This document shows positions 54,231-63,270 of a stretch of DNA of 64,000 nucleotides, one piece after another. The notes beneath the pieces are model-generated. The model did no database searches and was not told the origin of the DNA. It saw only the letters and a program-made list of their open reading frames with translations. Source of the DNA: Pseudomonas sp. PD9R (GTDB lineage Bacteria > Pseudomonadota > Gammaproteobacteria > Pseudomonadales > Pseudomonadaceae); assembly GCF_019200975.1 (NCBI RefSeq), contig NZ_JAHTMR010000007.1:219026-283025 (forward strand). The letters run 5' to 3'. Numbering within the stretch: the stretch's first letter is position 1; each line of letters starts with the position of its first letter. The position numbers and the translations under genes were made by a program.

Positions 54231-54395
54231 TCATGCATCAGAAGCTCTATAAACGCCCTGGGCTTCCACGTATTCGTTGTAGGTAGTAACGGCCTCGCTG
54301 TTCTCTGCAAGCCATTGCTCTCACTGCTTCCTCCTAAGTGCCTCGGCCAGAGCCAGCTCCAGTTGAATTTCCTCTTGAGTCTGCACGTTATTTTC
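54231..54395 (-). pseudogene. CcdA-type antitoxin relic
   Basis: The minus strand reads LELALAEALRRKQ-stop-EQWLAENSEAVTTYNEYVEA then QGVYRASDA-stop. The second part matches the toxin-binding C-terminus of CcdA (RxxWxxENxEAIxxYNxxVE). The internal TGA replaces what is normally an Arg codon, a one-base CGA to TGA change. No ccdB gene follows, so this is an inactive remnant. Confidence 0.55.
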
Positions 54396-54494
54396 CCCTA
54401 GCAGTGATAGCCAAGCTTACCGTTGAGCAAGCAGTCCATTTTTTGATGGCCAATAAGATTGTTCCAGATTGGAGCATGCTACCCAGCAAGGCTA

Positions 54495-54843
54495 CGTCCT
54501 ATTGGAGTTTGATGAGCCCGATTCACCCAGCAAGAGATCTATTGCTTGGGTGGATATTCAGCAATCGTCTCACCGAAATTGCACCAATTAAGGAGGATGT
54601 TGCGACCTACATGATGCGGGCTGCCGAGAAGCTCCGGGCGCTGCAGTCTTCGTGCAGGAAATCCGCGTTTCTATCCGTAACGGCATGTCCAATCCGGAGG
54701 AAGCCAAATACGCCAATGGAGCCCTGGTGGAATTGCTCTATTCAACGGGCGACGTGCGATTGATCACAAGGGCTGCGGTGGAGCGAGCCTTCCGACCAGA
54801 ATTCAAATACAGCAAAGCCGAGGTGCAAAATAATATTTTTTGA
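54495..54843 (+). pseudogene. umuC 3' fragment, frameshifted
   Basis: Three frames in turn match part of UmuC encoded at 56,044-57,327: LLEFDEPDSP, then SNRLTEIAPIKEDVATYMMR with AAEKLRALQ, then EIRVSIRNGMSNPEEAKYAN with GALVELLYSTGDVRLITRAA and FKYSKAEV. The stretch corresponds to about residues 240-360 of UmuC with at least two frameshifts and a short deletion. It is an older, diverged duplicate of the intact umuC. Confidence 0.85.
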
Positions 54844-54908
54844 GCCTGTTAAAGGTTCGTAGAAGTTGAGCCGATTGGCATTTAGTAAGCCAATTCTTCG
54901 AGTGTGCT

Positions 54909-55481
54909 ATGAGCGTCAACGACCGTTTGAAATCCAGCCTCACCTTCAAGTCTTCTGAATTTTTCACTTTTCCGGCAACAGGCGAGCATTATCGTGCGAG
55001 GGTCAAACTCACCCCGTCGAGACTCATACGTGTAACGCTATACGACTTCAAAGCATGCTTCACCACACAGCAAGCTTATGAGATTGCGTCAGGTCTAATC
55101 AAAGCAGTACTCAACGCGTTTGATCACAATCACCCAAAATTGGATAAGTCTAATATCCAAACAGCTCATGATTATTGGAACGCTCTCATACAGCGCCATT
55201 CGTTTGGGTCACAGGAAACATCTGATCTGCTCCAAGTTGTGAATACTGGTAGAAACTTCCTAATGGAAGGAGCCCTGCTCGATCCCGAGCCGGTGGTTGA
55301 ATTTAAGGACGGTGAAGAGCCTATCTACGACTTTCAGATCAGACTGGATGGCGAATACATTTTGATGTGTTTTGGTTGGGTTGGCTGGAGTCTCAGTCGA
55401 ATTGAGGCTCAGTGGTTGGCGGAACAGCTGTGGACTGCGGTTTTTTTGGCAACAAAGCCGGGCCCCGGAATCAGCAAATAA
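54909..55481 (+). CDS. Hypothetical protein upstream of umuD
   Basis: The 190-residue protein (MSVNDRLKSSLTFKSSEFFT; KACFTTQQAYEIASGLIKAV; EPIYDFQIRLDGEYILMCFG) is not recognised. It lies between the umuC relic and the SOS-controlled umuDC pair and has no LexA-type site of its own. No membrane or signal segments. Confidence 0.6.
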   Translation: MSVNDRLKSSLTFKSSEFFTFPATGEHYRARVKLTPSRLIRVTLYDFKACFTTQQAYEIASGLIKAVLNAFDHNHPKLDKSNIQTAHDYWNALIQRHSFGSQETSDLLQVVNTGRNFLMEGALLDPEPVVEFKDGEEPIYDFQIRLDGEYILMCFGWVGWSLSRIEAQWLAEQLWTAVFLATKPGPGISK

Positions 55482-55590
55482 AATTAAGGTATCCATCACG
55501 ACCAGAGCCGTGCCATCCGCTGATGTGGCGTCATTCCCTTTGGTCTATTTTTTTCGCTCGACATTGACCGTCACCCGCCTTCAACGTTTA

Positions 55591-55606
55591 CTGTATGTAT
55601 GTACAG
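55591..55606. promoter_or_regulatory. LexA binding site (SOS box)
   Basis: CTGTATGTATGTACAG matches the consensus CTGT-N8-ACAG exactly and lies 20 bp before the umuD ATG. LexA should repress the umuDC pair here until DNA damage. Confidence 0.93.
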
Positions 55607-55625
55607 TTTTGTTAAGGCACCCACC

Positions 55626-56060
55626 ATGAGCGTCACCATCCTCGGCCCGTTGGCAGAAGGGGGAGTCCGGCTCCCTTTTTACTCGTTCAAAGTCCCTGCG
55701 GGCTTTCCATCGCCTGCGGCGGATCACCTCGAACAGCACATCTCCATCGACGAGTTGTTGGGCATCCGTGCGCCGCATATCTACCTCGTGCGCATTGAAG
55801 GACACAGCATGGAAGGTGCTGGAATATTCGATGGTGATATGGCTGTGGTTGATCGCTCGATCATTGCTGAACACGGCCACATCGTGATTGCGGCAGTGAA
55901 CTGCGAGCCGGTGTGCAAGCGCCTGTGTAAGCGAGGCTCCGACATCATCCTAATGTCCGAGAATGCAGGTTACCCTCCGCGATACATCCTCGAAGGTGAT
56001 GAACTGATCATCTGGGGCGTGGTGACGTTCAGTGTGCGCGCTCATGATCCAAAAGCCTGA
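55626..56060 (+). CDS. umuD: UmuD-type translesion polymerase subunit (RulA/UmuD/ImpA)
   Basis: The 144-residue S24 peptidase is self-cleaved after RecA activation and then joins UmuC. The cleavage site region reads VPAGFPSPAAD; the Ser nucleophile lies in IEGHSMEGAGIFDGD and the Lys in the strand near NCEPVCKRLCKRG. The ATG at 55626 is used since the family begins close to it; an ATG nine codons earlier overlaps the LexA box. It overlaps umuC by 17 bases. Confidence 0.94.
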   Translation: MSVTILGPLAEGGVRLPFYSFKVPAGFPSPAADHLEQHISIDELLGIRAPHIYLVRIEGHSMEGAGIFDGDMAVVDRSIIAEHGHIVIAAVNCEPVCKRLCKRGSDIILMSENAGYPPRYILEGDELIIWGVVTFSVRAHDPKA

Positions 56061-57327
56061 GCCCGTCTTTGCTCTCATCGATTGCAATAGCTTCTATGCG
56101 AGCTGTGAACGAGTCTTCCGTCCCGATCTGGCGAAGACACCCATCGTGGTGCTCTCGAACAATGACGGTTGTGTGATCGCCCGCAGCGCGGACAGCAAGC
56201 CGTTCATAAAAATGGGCGAGCCTTACTTCCAGATCAAACACAAACTCAAGCAGCACGGGATCGTGGCCTTCTCCTCGAACTATGCGTTGTATGGCGACAT
56301 GAGTGAACGCGTGATGAGTGTGATCGAGTCCCTGGTACCTGCCGTTGAGGTCTACAGCATCGATGAAGCCTTCGCAGATTTGGCTGGTGTGCCAGGAGAT
56401 CTTGAGGCTCTAGGTCGAAAGATCAGGGCCCAGGTTTATCGGAGTACCGGCATCCCGGTCGGTGTAGGTATCGCTGGTACGAAAACCCTGAGCAAGCTCG
56501 CCAATCACGCGGCCAAAAAATGGCAGGCGCAGAGCGGTGGGGTCGTCGACCTTCGTGACCAAACCAAGCGCGATTGGGTACTCAAAAAATGTTCGGTCTC
56601 TGACGTCTGGGGCGTTGGACGCAAGATGACGCTTCACCTCGAAGGCATGGGCATCAAGACAGCTTGGGATCTCTCTAAAACCGACCCTTGGACACTTCGC
56701 AAAAAATTCAGTGTGGTCATCGAGAAGACAGCTCGTGAGTTAGCTGGTACACCGTGCCTTGAGCTCGATGAGCCTGATCCACCCAAGCAAGAGATCTGCT
56801 GCAGTCGGATGTTCGGCAAGCGTCTCACTGAGATAGCGCCGATCAAAGAGGCCGTGGCAACTTACATGATGCGAGCAACAGAGAAACTTCGAGCCCAGCA
56901 GTCGCTGTGTAAGAAAATTCGAGTGAGCATACGTACCGGGATGTTTAGCCCGGAGGAAGCGAAATACGCCAACGGTGTATTGGTGGAATTGCCGTATCCA
57001 ACTGACGATGTTCGATTGATGACCAAGGCTGCGGTAGATGCTGTTGATCGTGTGTTCAGACCTGGGTTCAAATACAGCAAGGCCGAGGTGCTACTGGTCA
57101 ACCTCTGCCAAAAAGGCGAGTACACCGAAGATCTCTTTTCGGTCTCTCAACCGGAAGCCACAGAAAAAGTGATGGGTGTTTTGGATGCGATCAATGGCAG
57201 GTGGGGTAGAGGGACGATGCGCCTAGCGAGCGTGCCGACTAATCCGGATTGGGGGATGCGCAGGGAGATGATGAGTCAGAGTTTTACGACGCGTGTTGAT
57301 CAGCTTTGGACGGTGTACTGCAAGTGA
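56044..57327 (+). CDS. umuC: UmuC-type Y-family DNA polymerase (RulB/UmuC/ImpB)
   Basis: The 427-residue polymerase V catalytic subunit copies past damaged bases. Catalytic acidic residues lie in FALIDCNSFYASCERVF and VEVYSIDEAFADL; the thumb has GVGIAGTKTLSKLANHAAKK, and the little finger and UmuC-specific C-terminus follow to WTVYCK. It appears complete. It forms an SOS operon with umuD. Plasmids and integrative elements of Pseudomonas often carry such rulAB genes. Confidence 0.95.
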   Translation: MIQKPEPVFALIDCNSFYASCERVFRPDLAKTPIVVLSNNDGCVIARSADSKPFIKMGEPYFQIKHKLKQHGIVAFSSNYALYGDMSERVMSVIESLVPAVEVYSIDEAFADLAGVPGDLEALGRKIRAQVYRSTGIPVGVGIAGTKTLSKLANHAAKKWQAQSGGVVDLRDQTKRDWVLKKCSVSDVWGVGRKMTLHLEGMGIKTAWDLSKTDPWTLRKKFSVVIEKTARELAGTPCLELDEPDPPKQEICCSRMFGKRLTEIAPIKEAVATYMMRATEKLRAQQSLCKKIRVSIRTGMFSPEEAKYANGVLVELPYPTDDVRLMTKAAVDAVDRVFRPGFKYSKAEVLLVNLCQKGEYTEDLFSVSQPEATEKVMGVLDAINGRWGRGTMRLASVPTNPDWGMRREMMSQSFTTRVDQLWTVYCK

Positions 57328-57613
57328 CAACGAGAGCCAGAGCAACACCGCATGAGGTGCGTATTTCGTAGTGCTGGTAATTATGAGACTCAAGTGAGTA
57401 AACCATACCGGTAGGTCATTGCATGTTCGAGACGACCCCGCGTTTGCCCATGTCCTTAAATTCGATCATGGATCAACTTCGGACGCGCGACCGCTTGAAA
57501 AATCTAGCGCACCAATTATCCTCACCCGCACTCTATGGCAATCTGCTATCGTCGCCGATTCCAGACCCGTAGGTGGCTAAGGGGTCATTCAACTGGCAGG
57601 TTTCTGCTCAAGG

Positions 57614-58138
57614 ATGAATAGCTTCATGTTCAAAAATTTAGTCTTGCTTACCTGCATTCTTTCATTGTCAGCTTGCGGGACAGTCCCTAACGATCAACTT
57701 CCCATTACGAGTGAAAAGCGAGAATTTCTTTTCGATTACACCCTTCCAGGGGCAAGTAAAGATGAGCTCTATATCCGGGCAAATGATTATTTGGCTGTGT
57801 CCTTTAACAATAGTAAAGTCATTTCTCGCGTTGACGATAAAGATCGTGGAGCCATTATTGCGAAGGCAGTATCAAATTGGAGCATGACGGTAGATGGTTT
57901 AATGATTACCTCCATTCCTTGTTATTCAAATTACGATATTTACATAATCGTTAAAGAAGGGCGTGCAAGGCTTCAGCTGGTTTTGGTTCCAGGTGCACCT
58001 AACCCATCAAGGTGCGGTTGGGTTCTTCCGCCTAAACGAGACTACCCGCAAATCGTTAGGCAGTTCGACGCGATTGGTAGGGAGTTGGGTACCGCTTTGA
58101 GCGGGAAAGGAAAAATTGATACGCTCAATGATTTTTAA
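57614..58138 (+). CDS. Putative lipoprotein
   Basis: The 174-residue product has a lipoprotein signal (NLVLLTCILSLSACGT, lipobox LSAC with Cys near 21). The mature part (KDELYIRANDYLAVSFNNSK; DRGAIIAKAVSNWSM) resembles DUF4468-type domains of surface lipoproteins; this is a tentative match. Codon use is AT-rich compared with neighbours. The start is uncertain between two ATG codons 12 bases apart. Confidence 0.65.
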   Translation: MNSFMFKNLVLLTCILSLSACGTVPNDQLPITSEKREFLFDYTLPGASKDELYIRANDYLAVSFNNSKVISRVDDKDRGAIIAKAVSNWSMTVDGLMITSIPCYSNYDIYIIVKEGRARLQLVLVPGAPNPSRCGWVLPPKRDYPQIVRQFDAIGRELGTALSGKGKIDTLNDF

Positions 58139-58301
58139 AAATAGCCATTTTTATAGAATTTAATTTTATGCTGTTGCAGAGGGCTACTGTCGCGTATATA
58201 TATCCATGGATTGAGACCTTCGAGTAGCTAGGATACCGTTGGCCTCGGCCTGTAACCCATTGCTGAAATTGACCCGTCGCGCTGCTCCAAGGATGAGAAA
58301 A

Positions 58302-60128
58302 ATGGCTTACAAATCGAGTTCCATCGCCGGTGTTATTCGCCATCTCAATCGAGACTACTATCTCCCAGCGATACAGCGACCATATGTTTGGACTCCGGAA
58401 CAGATCGTCCGTCTGTTCGACAGTTTGCTCAAAGGTTACCCGATCAGTTCTTTCCTTTTCTGGGAAGTCGAGCCTGCTCAGGCTGGGAGCCTCGACATAT
58501 ACAAATTCGTTGAAGATTTTAAGTTTGGTGATTTCCACAACGAAACAGCGGACGTCAATGACCAGCATTTAACCCTCGTACTCGATGGCCAGCAACGGCT
58601 GACTTCTTTGCTGATCGGCTTACGTGGCAGCTACAAGGTCAAACTCAAGGGGAAGCGTTGGCAAAACCCCGACTCTTGGGTACGCCAGAGCCTTTATCTC
58701 GATCTGATGGTGGATGCGAGCGATGAGGAATCTGAATCTGATATCAGCTATGGACTGTCTTTCTTTGATGAAGCACCTGTAGAGCAGGCGGGAACTCACT
58801 GGTTCCCTGTCAGAAATATCATGCAATTTGACGACAAGGATGGGTTTGACGGCTACGTCGAGAAGCTGCTGGACTTGCTTGAGTCAAAGGACGTTTCCCG
58901 AACTGACTGTCGTATTGTCGAACGCAATCTTAAAAAACTGTATCACGCGGTTTGGGTAGACGAGTCAGTTGCCTATTTTACCGAGACCAGCCGTTCACTC
59001 GAACGAGTATTAGACATTTTTGTACGTGCTAACGAGGGTGGTACGAAACTGAGCAAGTCTGATCTTTTGCTTTCCACCATTACCACCACATGGGGTGACC
59101 TGAATGCCAGGGAGGAGATCTACAGCTACGTCGACTATCTGAACAGTGGTTTGGCGCGAAACAACAGTTTCGACAAGGACTGGGTGATGAAAGCTTGTCT
59201 GGTTCTTTCAGATTTGCCAAATGCCTACAAAGTCTCCAATTTTACAAAGAAAAATCTCGATCTCATCCGTCACAATTGGGAAGGTATCAAGTCCGCGCTA
59301 GAGATGACGGTTCGCCTCGCGAACGATTTCGGGATAGATCGTGAGACGCTGACCAGTTCGAACGCGTTATTGCCAATCGCATACTATTTTTTCAAAACGT
59401 CTGTAAGGTTTAATTCAACCGAAGCCAATCACTTGGAAGCCATACAAGCGATGCATCGCTGGCTGGTCAAAGCTTTGCTCGCGAGTACCTTTGGCGGTTC
59501 ATCTGATGGCACCATCAGTCAGTCTCGAAAAATCATTCAAGAAAGCCTCGCGACATCTAGCGAGTTTCCAGAGAGGGCTCTTCTACTTGGCCTTCGTCGG
59601 CAGAGTCATATCGATTTCACGGATCCGCGCAGCCTGGACGACCTACTGTCATTGACCTATCAAGATAGGACTACCTTCTTCGCTCTGTCCCTGCTATACC
59701 CGGACAAACGTTGGGGAAGTGCTCAGTACCACGTGGATCATATATTTCCTCAAGCCAGTCTCACTAAGGCAAAACTGCTGAGCCACGGTGTATCGGAGTG
59801 GGGCGTAGAGGCTTACCTCAAAGGCAAAGACCGTCTGAGCAATCTCCAGCTTTTGCCATACCTCGATAATATCGAGAAATCAGATCAGCAATTTGAAGCT
59901 TGGCTAAGTGGTCGCAGTCTGACGTTTACGCATGAGCATTCAATTCCGGATGATAAAGAGCTGTATCAGGTAGACCGTTTGCTCGATTTTCTCAACGCGC
60001 GCGATATGTTACTGAGAAAACGCTATGCGGATATACTAGGTTTTTCCAGTTATTCGGCCGCCAGTGAAGCGTCTAACGATGCTGTGGAATTTTCAGATTC
60101 GCTTGAGGCAGAAATTTCGGGAAAGTAA
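58302..60128 (+). CDS. DUF262/DUF1524 protein, GmrSD-like nuclease
   Basis: The 608-residue protein has an N-terminal DUF262 domain (YYLPAIQRPYVWTPEQIVRL; LVLDGQQRLTSLLIGL, the nucleotide-binding motif) and a C-terminal DUF1524 HNH-like domain (YHVDHIFPQASLTKAKLL; GKDRLSNLQLLPYLDNIEKS). This is the layout of GmrSD/BrxU-type enzymes that cut modified phage DNA in an NTP-dependent way. AAGGA precedes the ATG at 58302 with good spacing; the frame is open 21 codons upstream. It stands as a single-gene defence candidate; the targeted modification is unknown. Confidence 0.85.
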   Translation: MAYKSSSIAGVIRHLNRDYYLPAIQRPYVWTPEQIVRLFDSLLKGYPISSFLFWEVEPAQAGSLDIYKFVEDFKFGDFHNETADVNDQHLTLVLDGQQRLTSLLIGLRGSYKVKLKGKRWQNPDSWVRQSLYLDLMVDASDEESESDISYGLSFFDEAPVEQAGTHWFPVRNIMQFDDKDGFDGYVEKLLDLLESKDVSRTDCRIVERNLKKLYHAVWVDESVAYFTETSRSLERVLDIFVRANEGGTKLSKSDLLLSTITTTWGDLNAREEIYSYVDYLNSGLARNNSFDKDWVMKACLVLSDLPNAYKVSNFTKKNLDLIRHNWEGIKSALEMTVRLANDFGIDRETLTSSNALLPIAYYFFKTSVRFNSTEANHLEAIQAMHRWLVKALLASTFGGSSDGTISQSRKIIQESLATSSEFPERALLLGLRRQSHIDFTDPRSLDDLLSLTYQDRTTFFALSLLYPDKRWGSAQYHVDHIFPQASLTKAKLLSHGVSEWGVEAYLKGKDRLSNLQLLPYLDNIEKSDQQFEAWLSGRSLTFTHEHSIPDDKELYQVDRLLDFLNARDMLLRKRYADILGFSSYSAASEASNDAVEFSDSLEAEISGK

Positions 60129-60139
60129 TTCGCTCGTCT

Positions 60140-60364
60140 TTGAAGGTTCCACAGGCGAAAGATGGATCTGTGTTCTCCCCTGCGCTCGAGGTTAGGGGAG
60201 GGTTCACAGTTGGAGCCAAAGGAGACGAGCGAAAAATCTCTGATTTCGATGAGGCTTTAGCTTTTCTGAAAGCACAACCGTCAGCGCGTTGGCGTCGCCC
60301 TAATGACCAAGGTAATTGGGGAATCGTTACTGGCCTCCGTTGGATCGATTTCGTCGAGTTTTAG
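60140..60364 (+). CDS. Small hypothetical protein
   Basis: The 74-residue frame starts at a TTG codon 11 bp after the DUF262 gene (KVPQAKDGSVFSPALEVRGG; ISDFDEALAFLKAQPSARWR; NWGIVTGLRWIDFV). It resembles small cargo-associated proteins of about 70 aa but no family can be named. Location suggests co-transcription with the DUF262 gene. Confidence 0.55.
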   Translation: MKVPQAKDGSVFSPALEVRGGFTVGAKGDERKISDFDEALAFLKAQPSARWRRPNDQGNWGIVTGLRWIDFVEF

Positions 60365-60486
60365 TTCTGCTGGGACATTGTTCGCGGAAGTGAATTTGTT
60401 CGAAAAATTGAAGTAGAACGCTGAGTCAAAATTTAAATTGCTGTTTTTAGTGTATCGTTAGGATACTAACTACATAGAGGTCTTCC

Positions 60487-60852
60487 ATGTCTAAACTCGC
60501 AGAATTCCGCCAGCTTGAAAAACACCTTGCCGAACAACTCGAAGCTCTTGAGGCGCTGAAAGGCGATGCAGGCCTTAAGAAAGAAATCGAATTTGAAACC
60601 AAGCTGCGTGCTCTACTCGCCGAGTACGGTTACAGCCTTCCGAATGTGATTAACCTGTTGGATCCTCAGGCTCGCCGTCGAGCTCCAACCGCTGAGTCCA
60701 AGGCCGGCAGCCGCAAGCCTCGCCAAGTGAAGATTTACAAAAACCCGCACACTGGCGAAGTCGTCGAAACCAAAGGCGGCAATCACAAAACCCTGAAGGA
60801 ATGGAAAGCTGAGCACGGCTCCGCGACCGTTGAGTCCTGGCTGACCAAGTGA
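60487..60852 (+). CDS. mvaT: MvaT/MvaU-type H-NS family nucleoid protein
   Basis: The 121-residue protein silences AT-rich, often horizontally acquired DNA. Residues 1-60 form the oligomerisation coiled coil (LAEFRQLEKHLAEQLEALEA; LLAEYGYSLPNVINLLDP) and 74-112 the AT-pincer DNA-binding domain (RKPRQVKIYKNPHTGEVVET then KGGNHKTLKEWKAEHG). A GAGG site lies 6 bases before the ATG. It is embedded in accessory DNA, so it may be an element-borne paralogue like plasmid Pmr and not the core mvaT. Its 3' end is repeated twice more in the window. Confidence 0.95.
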   Translation: MSKLAEFRQLEKHLAEQLEALEALKGDAGLKKEIEFETKLRALLAEYGYSLPNVINLLDPQARRRAPTAESKAGSRKPRQVKIYKNPHTGEVVETKGGNHKTLKEWKAEHGSATVESWLTK

Positions 60853-60867
60853 GTTTGGTTTGCGTAC

Positions 60868-60893
60868 AAAAAAGGCCCGAAAGGGCCTTTTTT
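60868..60893 (+). terminator. Rho-independent terminator of the mvaT-type gene
   Basis: AAAAAAGGCCC-GAAA-GGGCCTTTTTT, 15 bp after the stop codon. Related terminators follow the two mvaT 3'-end relics at 36,317 and 63,271. Confidence 0.92.
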
Positions 60894-61054
60894 GTTGGAT
60901 GCGTTGTAGGCTGTGCGAATTCAGACTACTAGGGAACATCTGCAGGATAGAAAGTCGCTTCAAACATCTCGCTTGATTTTGCCGAACTCGGCCCTCATCG
61001 TTGCCACCTTTTGGCCACTTGGCCTAATTTGGGGAGCGGAAGCAAGGTGTCTGT

Positions 61055-62050
61055 ATGAAAACAACCATGGTCGGGGCTTGTTTGATCTGGGCGGTGTTCG
61101 CCTTCTTTTTCTATCGCGGTTACTACATGCGCTGGGTGCGTCAACGTGACTATGCGGAATTCGCAATTGTTACTTTTGAAAGAGTTCGGGAGCACTTCGC
61201 CGAGCTGAAGGCGAAGCGTGCGAGCGGTATCGTCGACAAAGGCTTCAAGATGATCGATGACTCCGCATGGACGGAAACCGTTGGTACGTTCGTTACCAAC
61301 ATAGTGCTTAAATCGCTCAGGGCTGCCACCCGAGAGCGCATCAAAGCATCCCAAGCGCTAAGTACATCCTTCACGACCTTCGTTGACCACTTCGTAAAAG
61401 ACCTCGCCGCTCAGGAGGCCTTTCCTGAAAGCTACGACCTGGAAGCGCTTATTCGCTCCATAGAAAGTGAGACCGACGCCGTCGCATTCTTCAGTGGCGA
61501 GGCAAAGTACCTACCAGGCAAAGCCTTGGTCAGTCGTTTGGCTGCCTTGGTACTCGCCATAGGCTTGGTAACCCCTGGTCAACCTACTTACGCCGCTGCA
61601 GGGGCGCCGTTCACCCCTCTGGATGCCTGTAACGCGTTGACCGAGGTGCCTGGCTTCCAGGTTAACGCCAGCGGCTACACCGAGCTCAGCGACGGCGTCT
61701 ACTCCTGCGCGACCCCTTACAAGGAACTGGGCACTGCCGGCCTCCCTAATAATTTGGCGCTGTATGGTCGTGGCACCAGCACCCAAGTGACTCGCGTAAA
61801 AGTCATGCTCAACGTCAATCAAACCGGCCACGCAGCGAAGGACACCAAAGTCCTGGCGGATGTCTGCACTCAGATGGTCACCAACCTGGTGGGGGAGGCG
61901 CCCGCTGACATGGCCAAGCGAGTAGGTCAGGGCAAGCCCTTCGAAGATGCGTTCAATGGTTATCGCGTATTTCTCAGTAAAAGCGTCTGGTCGACTGGCA
62001 AGGGTTACGAGCTGAACTGCGGTATCGCCACCCTGGATCACAAGGAGTAA
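61055..62050 (+). CDS. Hypothetical membrane-linked protein
   Basis: The 331-residue protein has an N-terminal membrane segment (MVGACLIWAVFAFFFYRGYY), a helical cytosolic-like part to about 150, a second hydrophobic segment (LVSRLAALVLAIGLVTPGQP, ending YAAAGAP like a signal cleavage region), and a C-terminal domain of about 150 residues with paired cysteines (LDACNALTEV; DGVYSCATPYK; LADVCTQM; YELNCGIATL). No family recognised. It is followed 5 bp later by another membrane protein gene; both lie between two copies of the mvaT 3' end. Confidence 0.65.
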   Translation: MKTTMVGACLIWAVFAFFFYRGYYMRWVRQRDYAEFAIVTFERVREHFAELKAKRASGIVDKGFKMIDDSAWTETVGTFVTNIVLKSLRAATRERIKASQALSTSFTTFVDHFVKDLAAQEAFPESYDLEALIRSIESETDAVAFFSGEAKYLPGKALVSRLAALVLAIGLVTPGQPTYAAAGAPFTPLDACNALTEVPGFQVNASGYTELSDGVYSCATPYKELGTAGLPNNLALYGRGTSTQVTRVKVMLNVNQTGHAAKDTKVLADVCTQMVTNLVGEAPADMAKRVGQGKPFEDAFNGYRVFLSKSVWSTGKGYELNCGIATLDHKE

Positions 62051-62055
62051 ACGAC

Positions 62056-63096
62056 ATGGCTAATTCTACTACTGTGACCTCACCACAGCCATTCAATGAG
62101 CTGAACAACCTGTGGTGGATAGTAACCGTGGCCTTGGTGCTCTTAGGCGCAATGGTCACGCAGGAGAGTTGGATCGCCGGCCTGATGCTGATCGCGTTCG
62201 GCGCCGTTGTGAGTCCCTTTGGCTTCTCTCGCATCTTGTCCTGGCTCAATGCGGGTGATCCGCTGCACTGTCGAGTGATAATCGTCCTTGTCGCGCTAGC
62301 GAGCTCGACTTACGTGCTCTCTGAGCACACCGCGAGGGTAGCCGCTGAAGCTGCAGAGGAAAGCCACATTCAGGCCATCGCCAATGCTCGCGCAGCAGAA
62401 GCCAAGCAGACCGCTGACGCGGCGGCTCAGTTGAGCGCCACCCAAGCGTACTTTGCGGCGAACCGGACGTCAGTGCTGTCGGAGTTTGCGGCTGCTGTAG
62501 ATGGTAAGAACCTGGCGACAGCGAAGGCGATCCGAGATCGTTTCATCCTCGCGGTGCAAGATCCTGAGTTTGATCTGATCCTCAATCGTTACGTTAGCCT
62601 CAGGGAGGATGTTGAACGCGCTGAGGCCGAAAAAACACGTCTCGCTAAAATTGCCGAGCTAACCAAGCAACTGTCCACTGTTGGCGCCACAGATTACGAC
62701 CAGGCGTTCACGATCTACGCCCAACTGGTCTCATTGGAGCCGACGAACAAGTTGTATAAGCAAAAGCTTGATCGATTCGTTAAGGCTCGTGATGAGAAAG
62801 CCGCTAAGGACGCTGCAGCGCTGGCTGCTTCAGTGGCTAAGGCAGAGCGCCAAAAGAAAATTGAAGCGCAATTCAGCGGCTACTCAGGTGTGCATTACAG
62901 CTTTGAGCGGATGATCAAGGATGCCATGAATGACCCGGACAGCTACGACCACGTCGAGACCAAGTACATCGACAAGGGAACCTTCATCCGGGTCTTCCTT
63001 ACATTCAGAGGCAGGAACGGCTTCGGCGGCATGGTAAAAAACACAAAGGTTGCCGACTTCACTATCGGAGGTGATTTTCTTCGAGAAATCGAATAA
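62056..63096 (+). CDS. Hypothetical membrane protein with coiled coil
   Basis: The 346-residue protein has two or three N-terminal membrane segments (LWWIVTVALVLLGAMV; AGLMLIAFGAVVSPFGF; VIIVLVALASSTYVLSE), an Ala-rich coiled coil (about 95-280) and a compact C-terminal domain (SFERMIKDAMNDPDSYDHVE; FIRVFLTFRGRNGFGG; DFTIGGDFLREIE) that occurs in other proteins of unknown function. It forms a two-gene unit with the gene upstream. Confidence 0.65.
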   Translation: MANSTTVTSPQPFNELNNLWWIVTVALVLLGAMVTQESWIAGLMLIAFGAVVSPFGFSRILSWLNAGDPLHCRVIIVLVALASSTYVLSEHTARVAAEAAEESHIQAIANARAAEAKQTADAAAQLSATQAYFAANRTSVLSEFAAAVDGKNLATAKAIRDRFILAVQDPEFDLILNRYVSLREDVERAEAEKTRLAKIAELTKQLSTVGATDYDQAFTIYAQLVSLEPTNKLYKQKLDRFVKARDEKAAKDAAALAASVAKAERQKKIEAQFSGYSGVHYSFERMIKDAMNDPDSYDHVETKYIDKGTFIRVFLTFRGRNGFGGMVKNTKVADFTIGGDFLREIE

Positions 63097-63213
63097 GTCG
63101 GAATGCGCGCAAAGGGCTGTTTGAGGGTCATTTTTGTCGGGCGCGATAAGGTGACACGGTGTTCATTTTGCCTAGAATATTCGGCAGTAAGCTATCTCTG
63201 AGCTGCTGCCGGG

Positions 63214-63255
63214 CTAGATGGTTCGGCGACCGTTCAGTCCTGGCTAAACAAGTGA
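63214..63255 (+). pseudogene. mvaT 3'-end relic (copy B)
   Basis: The bases encode DGSATVQSWLNK-stop from 63,220 to 63,255, matching HGSATVESWLTK of the intact MvaT-type protein; the reading stays aligned through the stop and following 15 bases. The rest of the gene is absent. The relic lies 120 bp after the preceding membrane protein gene. Confidence 0.78.
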
Positions 63256-63270
63256 TATTGGTTTGAGTAC

